23,825 nt of DNA from a virus, in IMG/VR virus record IMGVR_UViG_3300025118_000148, positions 1 to 23,825 of that record, one strand, 5' to 3'. Within the stretch, counting starts at the first letter, position 1. Every line of letters starts with the position of its first letter. The notes beneath the pieces are model-generated. The model saw nothing but the letters and a program-made list of their open reading frames with translations, was not told the DNA's origin and did not search any database. Made by a program: the position numbers and the translations under genes. Of the stretch, positions 16,901 to 23,248 are shown piece by piece.

Positions 16901-18161
16901 GTTTTTTCTGTGACCTTGTTAAAAACTTTAGTTTTGCTGCAACTTCTGGGTCATCAAACATATTAGGAAACATATCTCCTAAATCATTAGATTTAATTAA
17001 TTTATTACTGTTGTTTTGTAAAAATTCTACAAGGTCATCGTCAGTAAATTTACCAGAACCACCTGTTACTTTTCCAACTGCTATTATCTTCCCATTTTCG
17101 TCATAACGAACTCCAAATGGTTTTCTTTTTATTTCAAAAGGTTCTATGTCTGGGGTAGTAAAAGTTTTTCTATACCTTCTGTCAGCAAGCGATTTGGTTA
17201 CCATGTCTTTCATATTGTTTCCAATAAAGCTGTAATCAAGTTCAGGTGTAACAACTGATTTCTTAGGATTATCTATAATTTCCCAATTAACTCTTTTTCC
17301 TGCATCTACAGGTGTCATTGCTCTGCCTATACCAGCAAGACCAACACCTGTACCAACAACTCCTGCTGCTAACGCTGTTAGTGTGTTTTCCCATGGATAA
17401 GCAGTGCCTTCTTGTTTTCTTTTATCTGTGCCTGCTATTAATGATGCCGTAGGTGCTTGTATTGCAGTTTCTGCTGCTATTCTAGTAGGTAACCCACCAG
17501 TAGCAACTGGTGTTGTTAAAAGTTCACCAACTCTACCAACTCCTCTTGTTGCTGCAGCCTTTGCACCGGGCAAACCTCTTGCACCTATTTGCATACCTCT
17601 AAATCCTGCACTTACTGCTGGACCTAGCCCTGCAGTTCCTAATGTGATTCCTATGTCTGCAGGAGTTGACATATAAGCAGCACCTCCAAGCCCTGCTTCT
17701 AAAGGTGTCATACCACCTACAAGAGGCACCCATTCAGGTATTTCTGGTCCAAATTGTGCACCGTATTGCCCTGCTAAATTACGGTCAATTGTTTGGTCTA
17801 TTATTGCTTCTGGTCTACCTTCTACTCCACCTAATTCAATTTCGGTGCCAGAATACGGACTGAGTGTTTCACCAATACCACCAAATGTAGCAAGAGCCTG
17901 CTCTCTTAATCTATCTGGATTAACTACACCACCCTCTCCAAAAAAAGGAATATCGCTTTCAGGTGTAGGGATAGAGGGGGGTGACAACAATCCACCACCA
18001 CTTATATATTTAGGTGGTTTTATATTTTTAAATACATCATAACTTTTTTCTAAAAAAGATTTAAACGTAACAGGGTCTTTTACTTTTACGTTAGGACCTA
18101 TTGTTTGTTTTGCTACTCGGTCTAGTATTTCTTGTTCTCTTTGAAAATCTTGAAATAGCAT
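13932..18161 (-). CDS. Giant virion protein, putative DNA ejection/internal protein (LPD38-like region)
   Basis: At 1409 residues this is the largest gene here. An N-terminal soluble part (1-140) leads into Gly/Ala-rich hydrophobic segments (about 150-240, and 259-282 with LTALAAGVVGTGVGLAGIG), unusual in a soluble protein and typical of proteins that insert into membranes during genome delivery. Residues 290-800 are charged and alpha/beta. About 870-1050 shows a run I associate with LPD38-type domains of phage polyproteins: SVIGPIIRASAAFHSGFLNN, INAATGRG, ILNQLFFSYRMQTAR, with the hydrophobic FYGMVTTLGFLIPFLY next. The C-terminus (1200-1409) is acidic and helical. The gene lies between portal and scaffold, not after the tail genes where internal proteins of T7/P22-like phages sit. 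No tape measure appears in the window, so this is not one by position. The ATG has no strong ribosome-binding site and is 2 bp after the previous stop, suggesting coupling. Confidence 0.65.
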   Translation of the reverse strand: MLFQDFQREQEILDRVAKQTIGPNVKVKDPVTFKSFLEKSYDVFKNIKPPKYISGGGLLSPPSIPTPESDIPFFGEGGVVNPDRLREQALATFGGIGETLSPYSGTEIELGGVEGRPEAIIDQTIDRNLAGQYGAQFGPEIPEWVPLVGGMTPLEAGLGGAAYMSTPADIGITLGTAGLGPAVSAGFRGMQIGARGLPGAKAAATRGVGRVGELLTTPVATGGLPTRIAAETAIQAPTASLIAGTDKRKQEGTAYPWENTLTALAAGVVGTGVGLAGIGRAMTPVDAGKRVNWEIIDNPKKSVVTPELDYSFIGNNMKDMVTKSLADRRYRKTFTTPDIEPFEIKRKPFGVRYDENGKIIAVGKVTGGSGKFTDDDLVEFLQNNSNKLIKSNDLGDMFPNMFDDPEVAAKLKFLTRSQKKHIIDYIFGSVDPQTGKTRRGKIFQASDKNRKYTVANGYPNGKDWLKENEQRYIIDLLITKQAGKKFDPALQSELAKNPQLKDALYEVFNKMPVILRRMRYGQNIPFSTKQKSILEKLVKVLDTSDKQNNITLNINEVRVKDAKTRGFIETRSKNLEEGQNPFDANYNANKTVRESFDEATRKLNKEAKRTGPRYQGFAIDDNIKTLKNSIIFNANRAGVSPIYRGKITGTNGFVTLTADEITSQRGDYGKTLYQAIFDNNDVNEINTLITTRIANQVDQNTAFIALVKLLGGTQYKVGTKPQNIKFGMQGKLPNARERALLEKALGKDIYKALSKLRSKKERALDAFSQIWNVPRTMMATAEVSALARQGGYYMFARPLSWAKSIPPALKEAKRAMLINKFDPYVQRIELEKYAEDPDFEYAKQTGLEITDSLSTSLVDREEQFIPTFLDKLPDYSVIGPIIRASAAFHSGFLNNLRFNVFKSMMKNISPDGTAETFVREARKISPQEGDRAVKTLEGLNKIINAATGRGPKIFDDEVVAILNQLFFSYRMQTARAYLPIAPFVEYPQMVWSARKQLIGDHVRFYGMVTTLGFLIPFLYEKATGDETATYDWIKGKLRIAKTTYDIAAGNNKYTGIVLNSLGLFLDEKTLKPRGIGTGKPYDIHPKKLLMGGIRGALHPTAGMIYGGIQGTDFLGNELDYEIYNPVETSKFGKTARDYLTPLIYSGLMESIELYDNPIAPRIGFAAEFIGVGNSSYEDKQSVAKELFGKRYTELLPFQQKIVTAAYYADDNVNRDVPNTTSADLDYFKLLNDITVNMRNGNLSPKDAVYQYKQGRKDFGVIRRDRGKIEYGWDDSDNDDGMDYYGGTPAELQALSQHWSTFDQDIYLPSADGGKSTIVDWDKYDEIKDSYNWTEEQERYVAANSNIMDFHMPEDLLLAIKKHDRNLAEKIITSWEARDYYMELIEKESPINWKEELDFSIGSIIEKNKK

Positions 18162-18163
18162 AA

Positions 18164-18517
18164 TTAAAACCCATATAAAAATTTTCCTGTTGATGTAATT
18201 GGGCTAGTGCTTAGTCCTGCAGCATATTGTGGTGCACTTCTCATTCTGTCAGCAAAATCAAAACCTTTAAGATAATCAATAAAAGTGTCTGCGTTTTGAC
18301 CACCTAAAACCCTGTTTACATTAGAACCAAGGAACTCTGAAAAAATTGGTTGATATTGGTTTTGGAAAAATTGTCTTTGACCAAATGTTAAATCACTTGG
18401 TAACGCAGCCTGAAATAAACCCTGTGTAGTAAAGCCTTGGGCTAAGTCCTGTTGAAAAGGATTAATGTCAGGCACACCACCAAAATTACTTTGGTTAGAA
18501 AAATCACGTTGCATCAT
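18164..18517 (-). CDS. Hypothetical protein in portal-giant protein interval (117 aa)
   Basis: A 117-residue Gln/Phe-rich protein: MMQRDFSNQSNFGGVPDINP, then TTQGLFQAALPSDLTFGQRQ, and FFQNQYQPIFSEFLGSNVNR followed by FIDYLKGFDFADRM. Many aromatic residues separated by Gln/Asn/Gly give it the style of a virion-internal or scaffold-related peptide. It sits 3 bp after the 261-aa gene and 2 bp ahead of the giant protein. No membrane segment and no recognised domain. A partner or chaperone of the giant protein is an inference from adjacency. Confidence 0.75.
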   Translation of the reverse strand: MMQRDFSNQSNFGGVPDINPFQQDLAQGFTTQGLFQAALPSDLTFGQRQFFQNQYQPIFSEFLGSNVNRVLGGQNADTFIDYLKGFDFADRMRSAPQYAAGLSTSPITSTGKFLYGF

Positions 18518-18520
18518 GGC

Positions 18521-19306
18521 TTAATTAAGTCCTAATTGGCGTTGCAAGAAATCAAAAAAACCTGCTTCTCTTTGTTCTTGTGGTGCTGATGCAAACCTTC
18601 CTGCAACAGTACTTTCTCTAGGAATTAAATCGCTTCCTAAAAATCTTCCATATTTATCCAGTGCTGCACCTGCACCTAAACTATATAAATTTCGCATTCT
18701 ATCAGCACCCCCTTCGTCTGCTGAAGTTGCTTGGAAATATGGATTTAAAGCATCCATAACTTTTGGAAATGAAACTCCTGTAGATGTTGGGGCACCTTGC
18801 CTTGCTAAATTTTGTAGGTCAGAAAAAGTTGACCTTGCTCTACCTAATATACCTTGGGGTCCCGTACCAATAGATGCTCCTAAATTTCTTGCTAAATCTC
18901 CAAGTCTTACTCGGTTTAACTGACCTTCTTCGTCTACATTTTCAAATGTTTCAGGATTCATTAAAGAGCCAAATCTAAGTATATTTTGACCTACGGGTGC
19001 AAAGTCTCTAAAAAATCTTGATGTTGCACCTTGTACAGGGGCATCTGGGTCAATTCCTAAGCCTTCTAAAAACCCTCTTTGAAATATACCCCCAAGTGCT
19101 CTTTCTTCGTCTATTTGCTCCCTACGCAGTGCTCCTCCAGCACCTTCAGCAGGTTCATTAAAAAGAGATGTCTCTAAAGTATCAACACTTGCATTAGGGA
19201 ACTGCCCAGTAAATTTATCTCGTGCTTCTTCTTCGGAGTTAGCAGTAATATTTATAGTTTGCTGATTACCCTCTGAGTCTTTATAAGTTATCCTAAACGT
19301 CTTCAT
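18521..19306 (-). CDS. Hypothetical virion protein downstream of portal (261 aa)
   Basis: The start ATG shares ATGA with the portal stop, so translation is coupled. The first 45 residues form a small beta-alpha-beta unit (MKTFRITYKDSEGNQQTINI, EEEARDKFTGQFP) similar to short domains found at the N-terminus of phage internal proteins. The remainder is Gly/Arg/Phe-rich with loops such as FQRGFLEGLGIDPDAP, NILRFGSLMNPETF and VMDALNPYFQATSADEGG, ending EAGFFDFLQRQLGLN. The C-terminal helix is hydrophobic on one side. Function unknown; position between portal and giant protein suggests an internal head role. Confidence 0.75.
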   Translation of the reverse strand: MKTFRITYKDSEGNQQTINITANSEEEARDKFTGQFPNASVDTLETSLFNEPAEGAGGALRREQIDEERALGGIFQRGFLEGLGIDPDAPVQGATSRFFRDFAPVGQNILRFGSLMNPETFENVDEEGQLNRVRLGDLARNLGASIGTGPQGILGRARSTFSDLQNLARQGAPTSTGVSFPKVMDALNPYFQATSADEGGADRMRNLYSLGAGAALDKYGRFLGSDLIPRESTVAGRFASAPQEQREAGFFDFLQRQLGLN

Positions 19307-21228
19307 TCTTCTTCTAGTCCTATACTATTAAGTAATTGAGTTCTATCACTTTGGGCTCCGGGTCTGGGTGCTGCCGTGTTCATGCCTTGGTTGGGAGATG
19401 GAGTATTCGGTATGCCCCCCATGGCTGCGTTTGGCATTACTTCTGGTCTTACTCCATTTGATGTAGGGGCTCCCTGTTGGGGTGCCATTGGTTGCTGCAT
19501 CTGTCCATATTGTTGCATAAACGCCATACGTTGTGCAAGTTCCTGCATCTGTTTTTGTTCTTCAGCAATTTTAATTTCTTGTAAGTAATGTTGAGCCATC
19601 TGTTCATCTCCACTTTTCATTGCTGCAGTATACATTTGAACTAACTGCATAATTGGAGTAGATGTTCTTGCTATCTGTTCAAAGATTCTTTGTCTTTCTA
19701 AATCAGCATCTTGCATCTTAAGTATTCTGTCTCTAGCAAAATCCATAGACACTAATGACTCACCAGTTGGTGTCGGTTGAGTTGCCATCTGAGCAATTGA
19801 ATATCTTTGCATATCATCTTCTGGTAATGCAGGTTGCATTGTGAAACTTAATTCTCCAGACTTCATAATGTCATCTGGGGTAATTGGTCCATCAAAAGGC
19901 ATTCGTGCATAAGTTTTCCCAGAAACGTTTAATGGTTTATATGCTTTAGTTTTATACATCAATAATAAATGTTCAAACGACATTTCTAATAAATTTTGAA
20001 CTGCAGTTAATCTTGGAATTACTTTTTGTTCTATATTGGTTCCAAGCTGTCTCATTGCGTACCCTGATATAGGAGCCTGCAAAATACCAAATGCCTGTGG
20101 TGGTAATCCACCATCAGTTTCATCATCATTTATTGCTCCAAGTAATACATCAGCATCTCTTGGTGATTCTGTTAATGGTAAAGGTTGTACGTCTTCTTGG
20201 TTTTGAGTTGACACATTTATTTGTGACCCCTTCTTTGACGGGTTATCTTCTAAACCTTTAGTCCCATCGAGTGAAGAAACTTTATACGCTTGGTCAACTG
20301 CCCTTGCTGCAAGTGCCATTCTGTAAGAAAACACTCTATTCTTCATCTTAATTATTGTTCTGTTAGGGGCAAATATAGATTCACTAAAGTCTTTTATCGG
20401 GTCTTCTACATCACTAATTGTATCTATATTTCTAAGTCCTGTTTCGCTTGATGCCAATACAGGAACACTACCTATTGCAACTGTGCAAATAGGAAACATA
20501 TTAGCAAACGTATCTGCAGGTTTCTTGGCATACTTTCCGTCAATAATAACGGAGTTCATATATTTTATTTCCCCACCAGAAACAGTTTTTTCATAATAAT
20601 CATATACATACTCTAGGTTGTCTTCGTCATCTAATAATGAATCATCAAAGTCAAAGTTCTTATATTCACTTCTAATCTGTGCTCTGGTCTTGCTCATTCT
20701 ATAAGCAGCCCAAATTGGCTCTTCTTCACCGTACTGAACAACCAAATGCCTTGGGTCCATAGGTAAAATTTCTGCAAAAGTATCACCGTTAGGTTTTTTT
20801 CTAAGCAGTGACCTCGCTGCAATTCTTCCACCTCTTACAACCGAGTACCATGCAAGTTGAGGAATAAGTAAAGGGTCACCTTTTCTTTGAAGCCTCTTAT
20901 TAATTTGCCTCATCATTCCGATAACAAGTCTTTCTAGGTTATCGTTTGCTGCTCTCTTCTCTTCATCGGCTGCATCATTGTTGACACGGATTACTGTTTC
21001 TGAGCCTGAGATAAAACTTTCGACTTTATCAGCCAAAGTTCTCATTGAGTTGGTAGTGTAAGCATCCTCTGGGTCGACACCTTCTTCTTCGTCTGGAGTA
21101 AATGGTGTTAATCGCCAGTCTGAATAATCTAAATCCATCCTGTCGTGAAGTGGCTGGTCTTCATTAAACCTAGATTCTATCTTAGCCATTATGCCGTCTA
21201 CAATTTCGGCTTGAGTTTTTCTTGCCAT
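19303..21228 (-). CDS. Portal protein
   Basis: A 641-residue protein in the standard TerL-portal order. The N-terminal domain (MARKTQAEIVDGIMAKIESR, YSDWRLTPFTPDEEEG, TLADKVESFISGSETVIRVN) and the body (LAWYSVVRGGRIAARSLLRK, EILPMDPRHLVVQYGEEEPI, AYRMSKTRAQIRSEYKNF) follow the pattern of podovirus-type portals of 600-700 residues. The crown/stem part is around 370-450 (QAPISGYAMRQLGTNIEQKV). The C-terminal 120 residues are Gln/Met/Pro-rich and probably disordered (MQQYGQMQQPMAPQQGAP). The twelve-fold ring it would form is the DNA entry point for the terminase and the attachment site for the adaptor. Its ATG lies seven bases after the stop of the basic gene. Confidence 0.85.
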   Translation of the reverse strand: MARKTQAEIVDGIMAKIESRFNEDQPLHDRMDLDYSDWRLTPFTPDEEEGVDPEDAYTTNSMRTLADKVESFISGSETVIRVNNDAADEEKRAANDNLERLVIGMMRQINKRLQRKGDPLLIPQLAWYSVVRGGRIAARSLLRKKPNGDTFAEILPMDPRHLVVQYGEEEPIWAAYRMSKTRAQIRSEYKNFDFDDSLLDDEDNLEYVYDYYEKTVSGGEIKYMNSVIIDGKYAKKPADTFANMFPICTVAIGSVPVLASSETGLRNIDTISDVEDPIKDFSESIFAPNRTIIKMKNRVFSYRMALAARAVDQAYKVSSLDGTKGLEDNPSKKGSQINVSTQNQEDVQPLPLTESPRDADVLLGAINDDETDGGLPPQAFGILQAPISGYAMRQLGTNIEQKVIPRLTAVQNLLEMSFEHLLLMYKTKAYKPLNVSGKTYARMPFDGPITPDDIMKSGELSFTMQPALPEDDMQRYSIAQMATQPTPTGESLVSMDFARDRILKMQDADLERQRIFEQIARTSTPIMQLVQMYTAAMKSGDEQMAQHYLQEIKIAEEQKQMQELAQRMAFMQQYGQMQQPMAPQQGAPTSNGVRPEVMPNAAMGGIPNTPSPNQGMNTAAPRPGAQSDRTQLLNSIGLEEE

Positions 21229-21234
21229 AATAAA

Positions 21235-21480
21235 TTAACCTCTATATGTTGGGGCTTTTCTTCTTTTAGTAGCTTTTCTAGCAGCTTTTGCTGCTCCCTG
21301 TCCTGCTTTCTTTGCTAGATTAGAGCCAAATATAATAGTTGGATGTCTCAATTCTTTATTTCTTATTGCTTTTTCGGCACCTCTTACAATAGCATCAAAA
21401 GTATTTCTTGCTCCTGAAGTTTTTGTAGTTTTTCTTGTAGTTTTGGTTGTAGTTGTAGTTTTTCTTATTGGTCCAGCCAT
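21235..21480 (-). CDS. Histone-tail-like basic protein (81 aa)
   Basis: The product begins MAGPIRKTTTTTKTTRKTTK and ends AARKATKRRKAPTYRG, with a short central region (NTFDAIVRGAEKAIRNKELR). Over a third of the residues are Lys, Arg or Thr, the composition of histone H1-like tails and of DNA-condensing peptides. A clean AGAGGAGA site precedes the ATG. It lies between the large terminase and the portal, where small head-completion or packaging factors are common. It could coat or condense packaged DNA, or help the motor engage DNA. There is no fold-level homology to rely on; the role is inferred from composition and position. Confidence 0.7.
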   Translation of the reverse strand: MAGPIRKTTTTTKTTRKTTKTSGARNTFDAIVRGAEKAIRNKELRHPTIIFGSNLAKKAGQGAAKAARKATKRRKAPTYRG

Positions 21481-21490
21481 ATTGTCTCCT

Positions 21491-22909
21491 CTATCTGAAT
21501 CTTGATACGGGTATCAATTCTCTTTGATAATTGTCATTTCCTGCATAACCAAATTGATTAACCATCAAGTAAGTCAATGCCTTTATACTATGATTATACT
21601 TATCTCTTGGAACATTTCCAACCACCCCACCTTCACGGTTCATTTGCCAACTATAAACTCTGACCTGTCCGTCAAACGGATTTGGGGCTCCTCCGAACTC
21701 AGAAATCAACCCTTTACACTTGGGGTCCATTACAAGATTTGGCTCTTTGGTAAGTGGGTCAGCTTTAAGCATGGAGTTCATTCTTTCTATCCCGTCAATA
21801 ATTTTTACGGGCTGACTTAACATAGACAACCCTGACTCCTTAAACCAAATTTCCGTATTAGATGGCATTGCTCCTGCATGAGCAGTTCCTGCAATATCAA
21901 TAACACCTAACTTTTGAGTGTCTTTCCACCAATATCTATTTTTAGCAATGCTTACAATGTCCGATGCAACCAATTCTCTTTCATAAATTTCGTCAAACAC
22001 CTGCACTTGACCGTCAATAATATGACATACCTCAACTGCATAGGCAGATTCAGTAAGCCTTGAATATCCGGGGTCTACTGCAAGGTAAACAATCTCATCA
22101 GGGTCAAACTTAACTTCCCTCACATGAATATTCACATTAAATACTGGATGAACTAAACCACTAGGTGGACTAGGAACTCCTGCGACACGTTCATTAAACC
22201 ATTCCTCCGAATGTTCAATCTTCATTTTCTCTATTTCGGGGTCAATTTCTCCCAAAGGAAATATATGCGTATTAGTCCAAGTAGGTAAAGAAAAACTTTT
22301 AGCACTCTCTAATTTTTGAATGCTAGGGGACTGCCAAGAAGTAAACTGTTGGGGGTACCAACCAAGCGAACCCTCAAATGTTCCCTCCAAAAATACCCAA
22401 CCTCTCTTTTCAGCGACACGTTCCATTAATCTCCAATAACTTTCTTGGTCTAACTGCGAAGCCTCACAGGCAACAATACCCATAGGAGCCTCCATCGCAA
22501 GTTTTCTATAGTCGGTTGCAGACTTAGTTTTAATAATCAATGGTTTCAAGTTCTTGGACCCTACTGATATCTCTATATATCCGGGGTCAACCTGACGTGT
22601 GGCACGTTTAATTATCCCTAGCCTAGTAAAAGCATCCCCAAGATAATCAAATTCACCCCTAGTTCTCTCGTAATCTGCAGCAACTAGCCAATACACGGAA
22701 CCTGCTGCTTTATCTGGGTCCTCAACAATGTGACTCATTATTTTCTCGAACATATACATTGCTCCCAGATTAGATTTACCTGCTCTTACGCCACCTGCTA
22801 CTAACTTGAATCTAGCATCGTCATTGAGAATTTTAAGCTGTGCTTCAGTAGGCTTGTATTTTATGGCACTAAATAGGGCATCACGTTGTTCTTGCTGCAT
22901 GAGACACAT
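21491..22909 (-). CDS. terL: Terminase large subunit (ATPase-nuclease)
   Basis: The 472-residue product from ATG 22909 has both motor and nuclease signatures. Walker A: GGVRAGKSN at 39-47. Walker B/catalytic-carboxylate region: MGIVACEASQ with Glu149. Coupling segment near 170-180 (GWVFLEGTFEG). The RNase H-like nuclease contains Asp279 (YLAVDPGYS), Asp338 (GVIDIAGT) and a likely third acid Asp436 (NVPRDKYNHSIKALTYLMV). It drives DNA into the procapsid and cuts the concatemer. The frame stays open upstream to 23137, but that extension is encoded by the G-rich spacer, is composed of Gly/Val/Trp and has no family resemblance, so I reject it. ATG 22900 (starting MQQEQRD) is an alternative start. 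Neither has a clear ribosome-binding site. Usual family length is 450-600. Confidence 0.9.
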   Translation of the reverse strand: MCLMQQEQRDALFSAIKYKPTEAQLKILNDDARFKLVAGGVRAGKSNLGAMYMFEKIMSHIVEDPDKAAGSVYWLVAADYERTRGEFDYLGDAFTRLGIIKRATRQVDPGYIEISVGSKNLKPLIIKTKSATDYRKLAMEAPMGIVACEASQLDQESYWRLMERVAEKRGWVFLEGTFEGSLGWYPQQFTSWQSPSIQKLESAKSFSLPTWTNTHIFPLGEIDPEIEKMKIEHSEEWFNERVAGVPSPPSGLVHPVFNVNIHVREVKFDPDEIVYLAVDPGYSRLTESAYAVEVCHIIDGQVQVFDEIYERELVASDIVSIAKNRYWWKDTQKLGVIDIAGTAHAGAMPSNTEIWFKESGLSMLSQPVKIIDGIERMNSMLKADPLTKEPNLVMDPKCKGLISEFGGAPNPFDGQVRVYSWQMNREGGVVGNVPRDKYNHSIKALTYLMVNQFGYAGNDNYQRELIPVSRFR

Positions 22910-22989
22910 TTTAGCATAAAATTTTATATGGGGTAGTACCAATACAATAATAAAGCATAAACCACTAAGAACTACCCCCCCCACCTCCT

Positions 22990-23007
22990 GTCGCAGGTAA
23001 CTGCGAC
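22990..23007. other. Hairpin 1 in the G-rich stretch
   Basis: GTCGCAG (22990-22996) and CTGCGAC (23001-23007) are perfect 7-bp arms with a 4-base loop. It shares the outer stem GTCGC/GCGAC and flanking CCT and CA bases with hairpin 2. Confidence 0.8.
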
Positions 23008-23053
23008 CAACACCACCACCACCACCTACACCCCCACACACCCCCAGCCACCT

Positions 23054-23068
23054 GTCGCTTACAGCGAC
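23054..23068. other. Hairpin 2 in the G-rich stretch
   Basis: GTCGCT (23054-23059) and AGCGAC (23063-23068) are perfect 6-bp arms with a 3-base loop. It starts 64 bp from hairpin 1; the outer five base pairs are the same while the inner pairs differ in a way that keeps pairing. Confidence 0.8.
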
Positions 23069-23123
23069 CACAACCCACACCTCCACCCCCACACCACCAG
23101 TAACCCAGCCCCTGAAAGCTGTT

Positions 23124-23144
23124 GCAACTTGTCCCACAAGTTGC
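23124..23144. other. Perfect 9-bp inverted repeat
   Basis: GCAACTTGT (23124-23132) and ACAAGTTGC (23136-23144) flank a 3-base loop. It is not followed by a U-run in the minus-strand message, so it is not a standard terminator. It sits between the operator-like dyads and the G-rich stretch. Confidence 0.8.
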
Positions 23145-23169
23145 TCTATGTATCAGGCGAATTCAATTT

Positions 23170-23190
23170 TTAGAACGTTTGTTCTACTTT
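23170..23190. promoter_or_regulatory. Operator-like dyad, copy 1
   Basis: TTAGAAC-N4-GTTCTACTTT. The core TAGAAC-N4-GTTCTA is a perfect 6-bp dyad and includes GAAC-N4-GTTC, the core of the LexA/DinR box known in Gram-positive bacteria. It matches copy 2 at 19 of 21 positions, both differences being in the spacer. Confidence 0.6.
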
Positions 23191-23203
23191 ACATAACTAA
23201 AGA

Positions 23204-23224
23204 TTAGAACTTATGTTCTACTTT
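23204..23224. promoter_or_regulatory. Operator-like dyad, copy 2
   Basis: TTAGAAC-N4-GTTCTACTTT, 34 bp from copy 1 and 24 bp beyond the terS stop on the coding strand. The two copies are in the same orientation, and the shared flanking bases (TT on the left, CTTT on the right) show that more than the palindrome is conserved, which suggests a bound protein or a recent duplication. Confidence 0.6.
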
Positions 23225-23248
23225 GGGAACTAATGGGAATTATTAGGA

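Larger units (their letters stand above)
22975..23111. repeat. C-rich (plus)/G-rich (minus) low-complexity stretch
   Basis: The plus strand is dominated by C and A, with a run of eight C (22975-22982), CACC repeats near 23011-23026, and several CCCC/CCCCC runs; the transcribed minus strand is correspondingly G-rich with several GGG and longer runs, so G-quadruplex formation is possible though some loops are long (up to about 13 bases). The surrounding genome is AT-rich, so composition changes abruptly. It also contains the two hairpins listed below. Confidence 0.85.
22910..23248. promoter_or_regulatory. 339-bp structured non-coding interval between terS and terL
   Basis: No gene is supported in this interval although the rest of the window is almost gap-free. 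Reading along the minus strand from terS: two operator-like dyads (23204-23224, 23170-23190), a perfect hairpin (23124-23144), a G-rich segment with two related hairpins (about 22975-23111), then an AT-rich 60 bp ahead of terL with a TATAAA box (-10-like) but no convincing -35. The mixture of strong dyads and strand composition bias is unlike the coding parts. Possible uses: packaging-site recognition, a repressor/SOS-like control site, or replication/transcription control. Confidence 0.7.

Noticed and set aside
23011-23026. CACC repeats as a CRISPR-like or tandem-repeat array
   Set aside because: Too short and without unique spacers; part of general C-rich composition.
22910-23137. N-terminal extension of the large terminase subunit by 76 residues
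   Set aside because: It is encoded by the G-rich spacer and made of Gly/Val/Trp runs without family resemblance; TerL begins normally at ATG 22909 or 22900.
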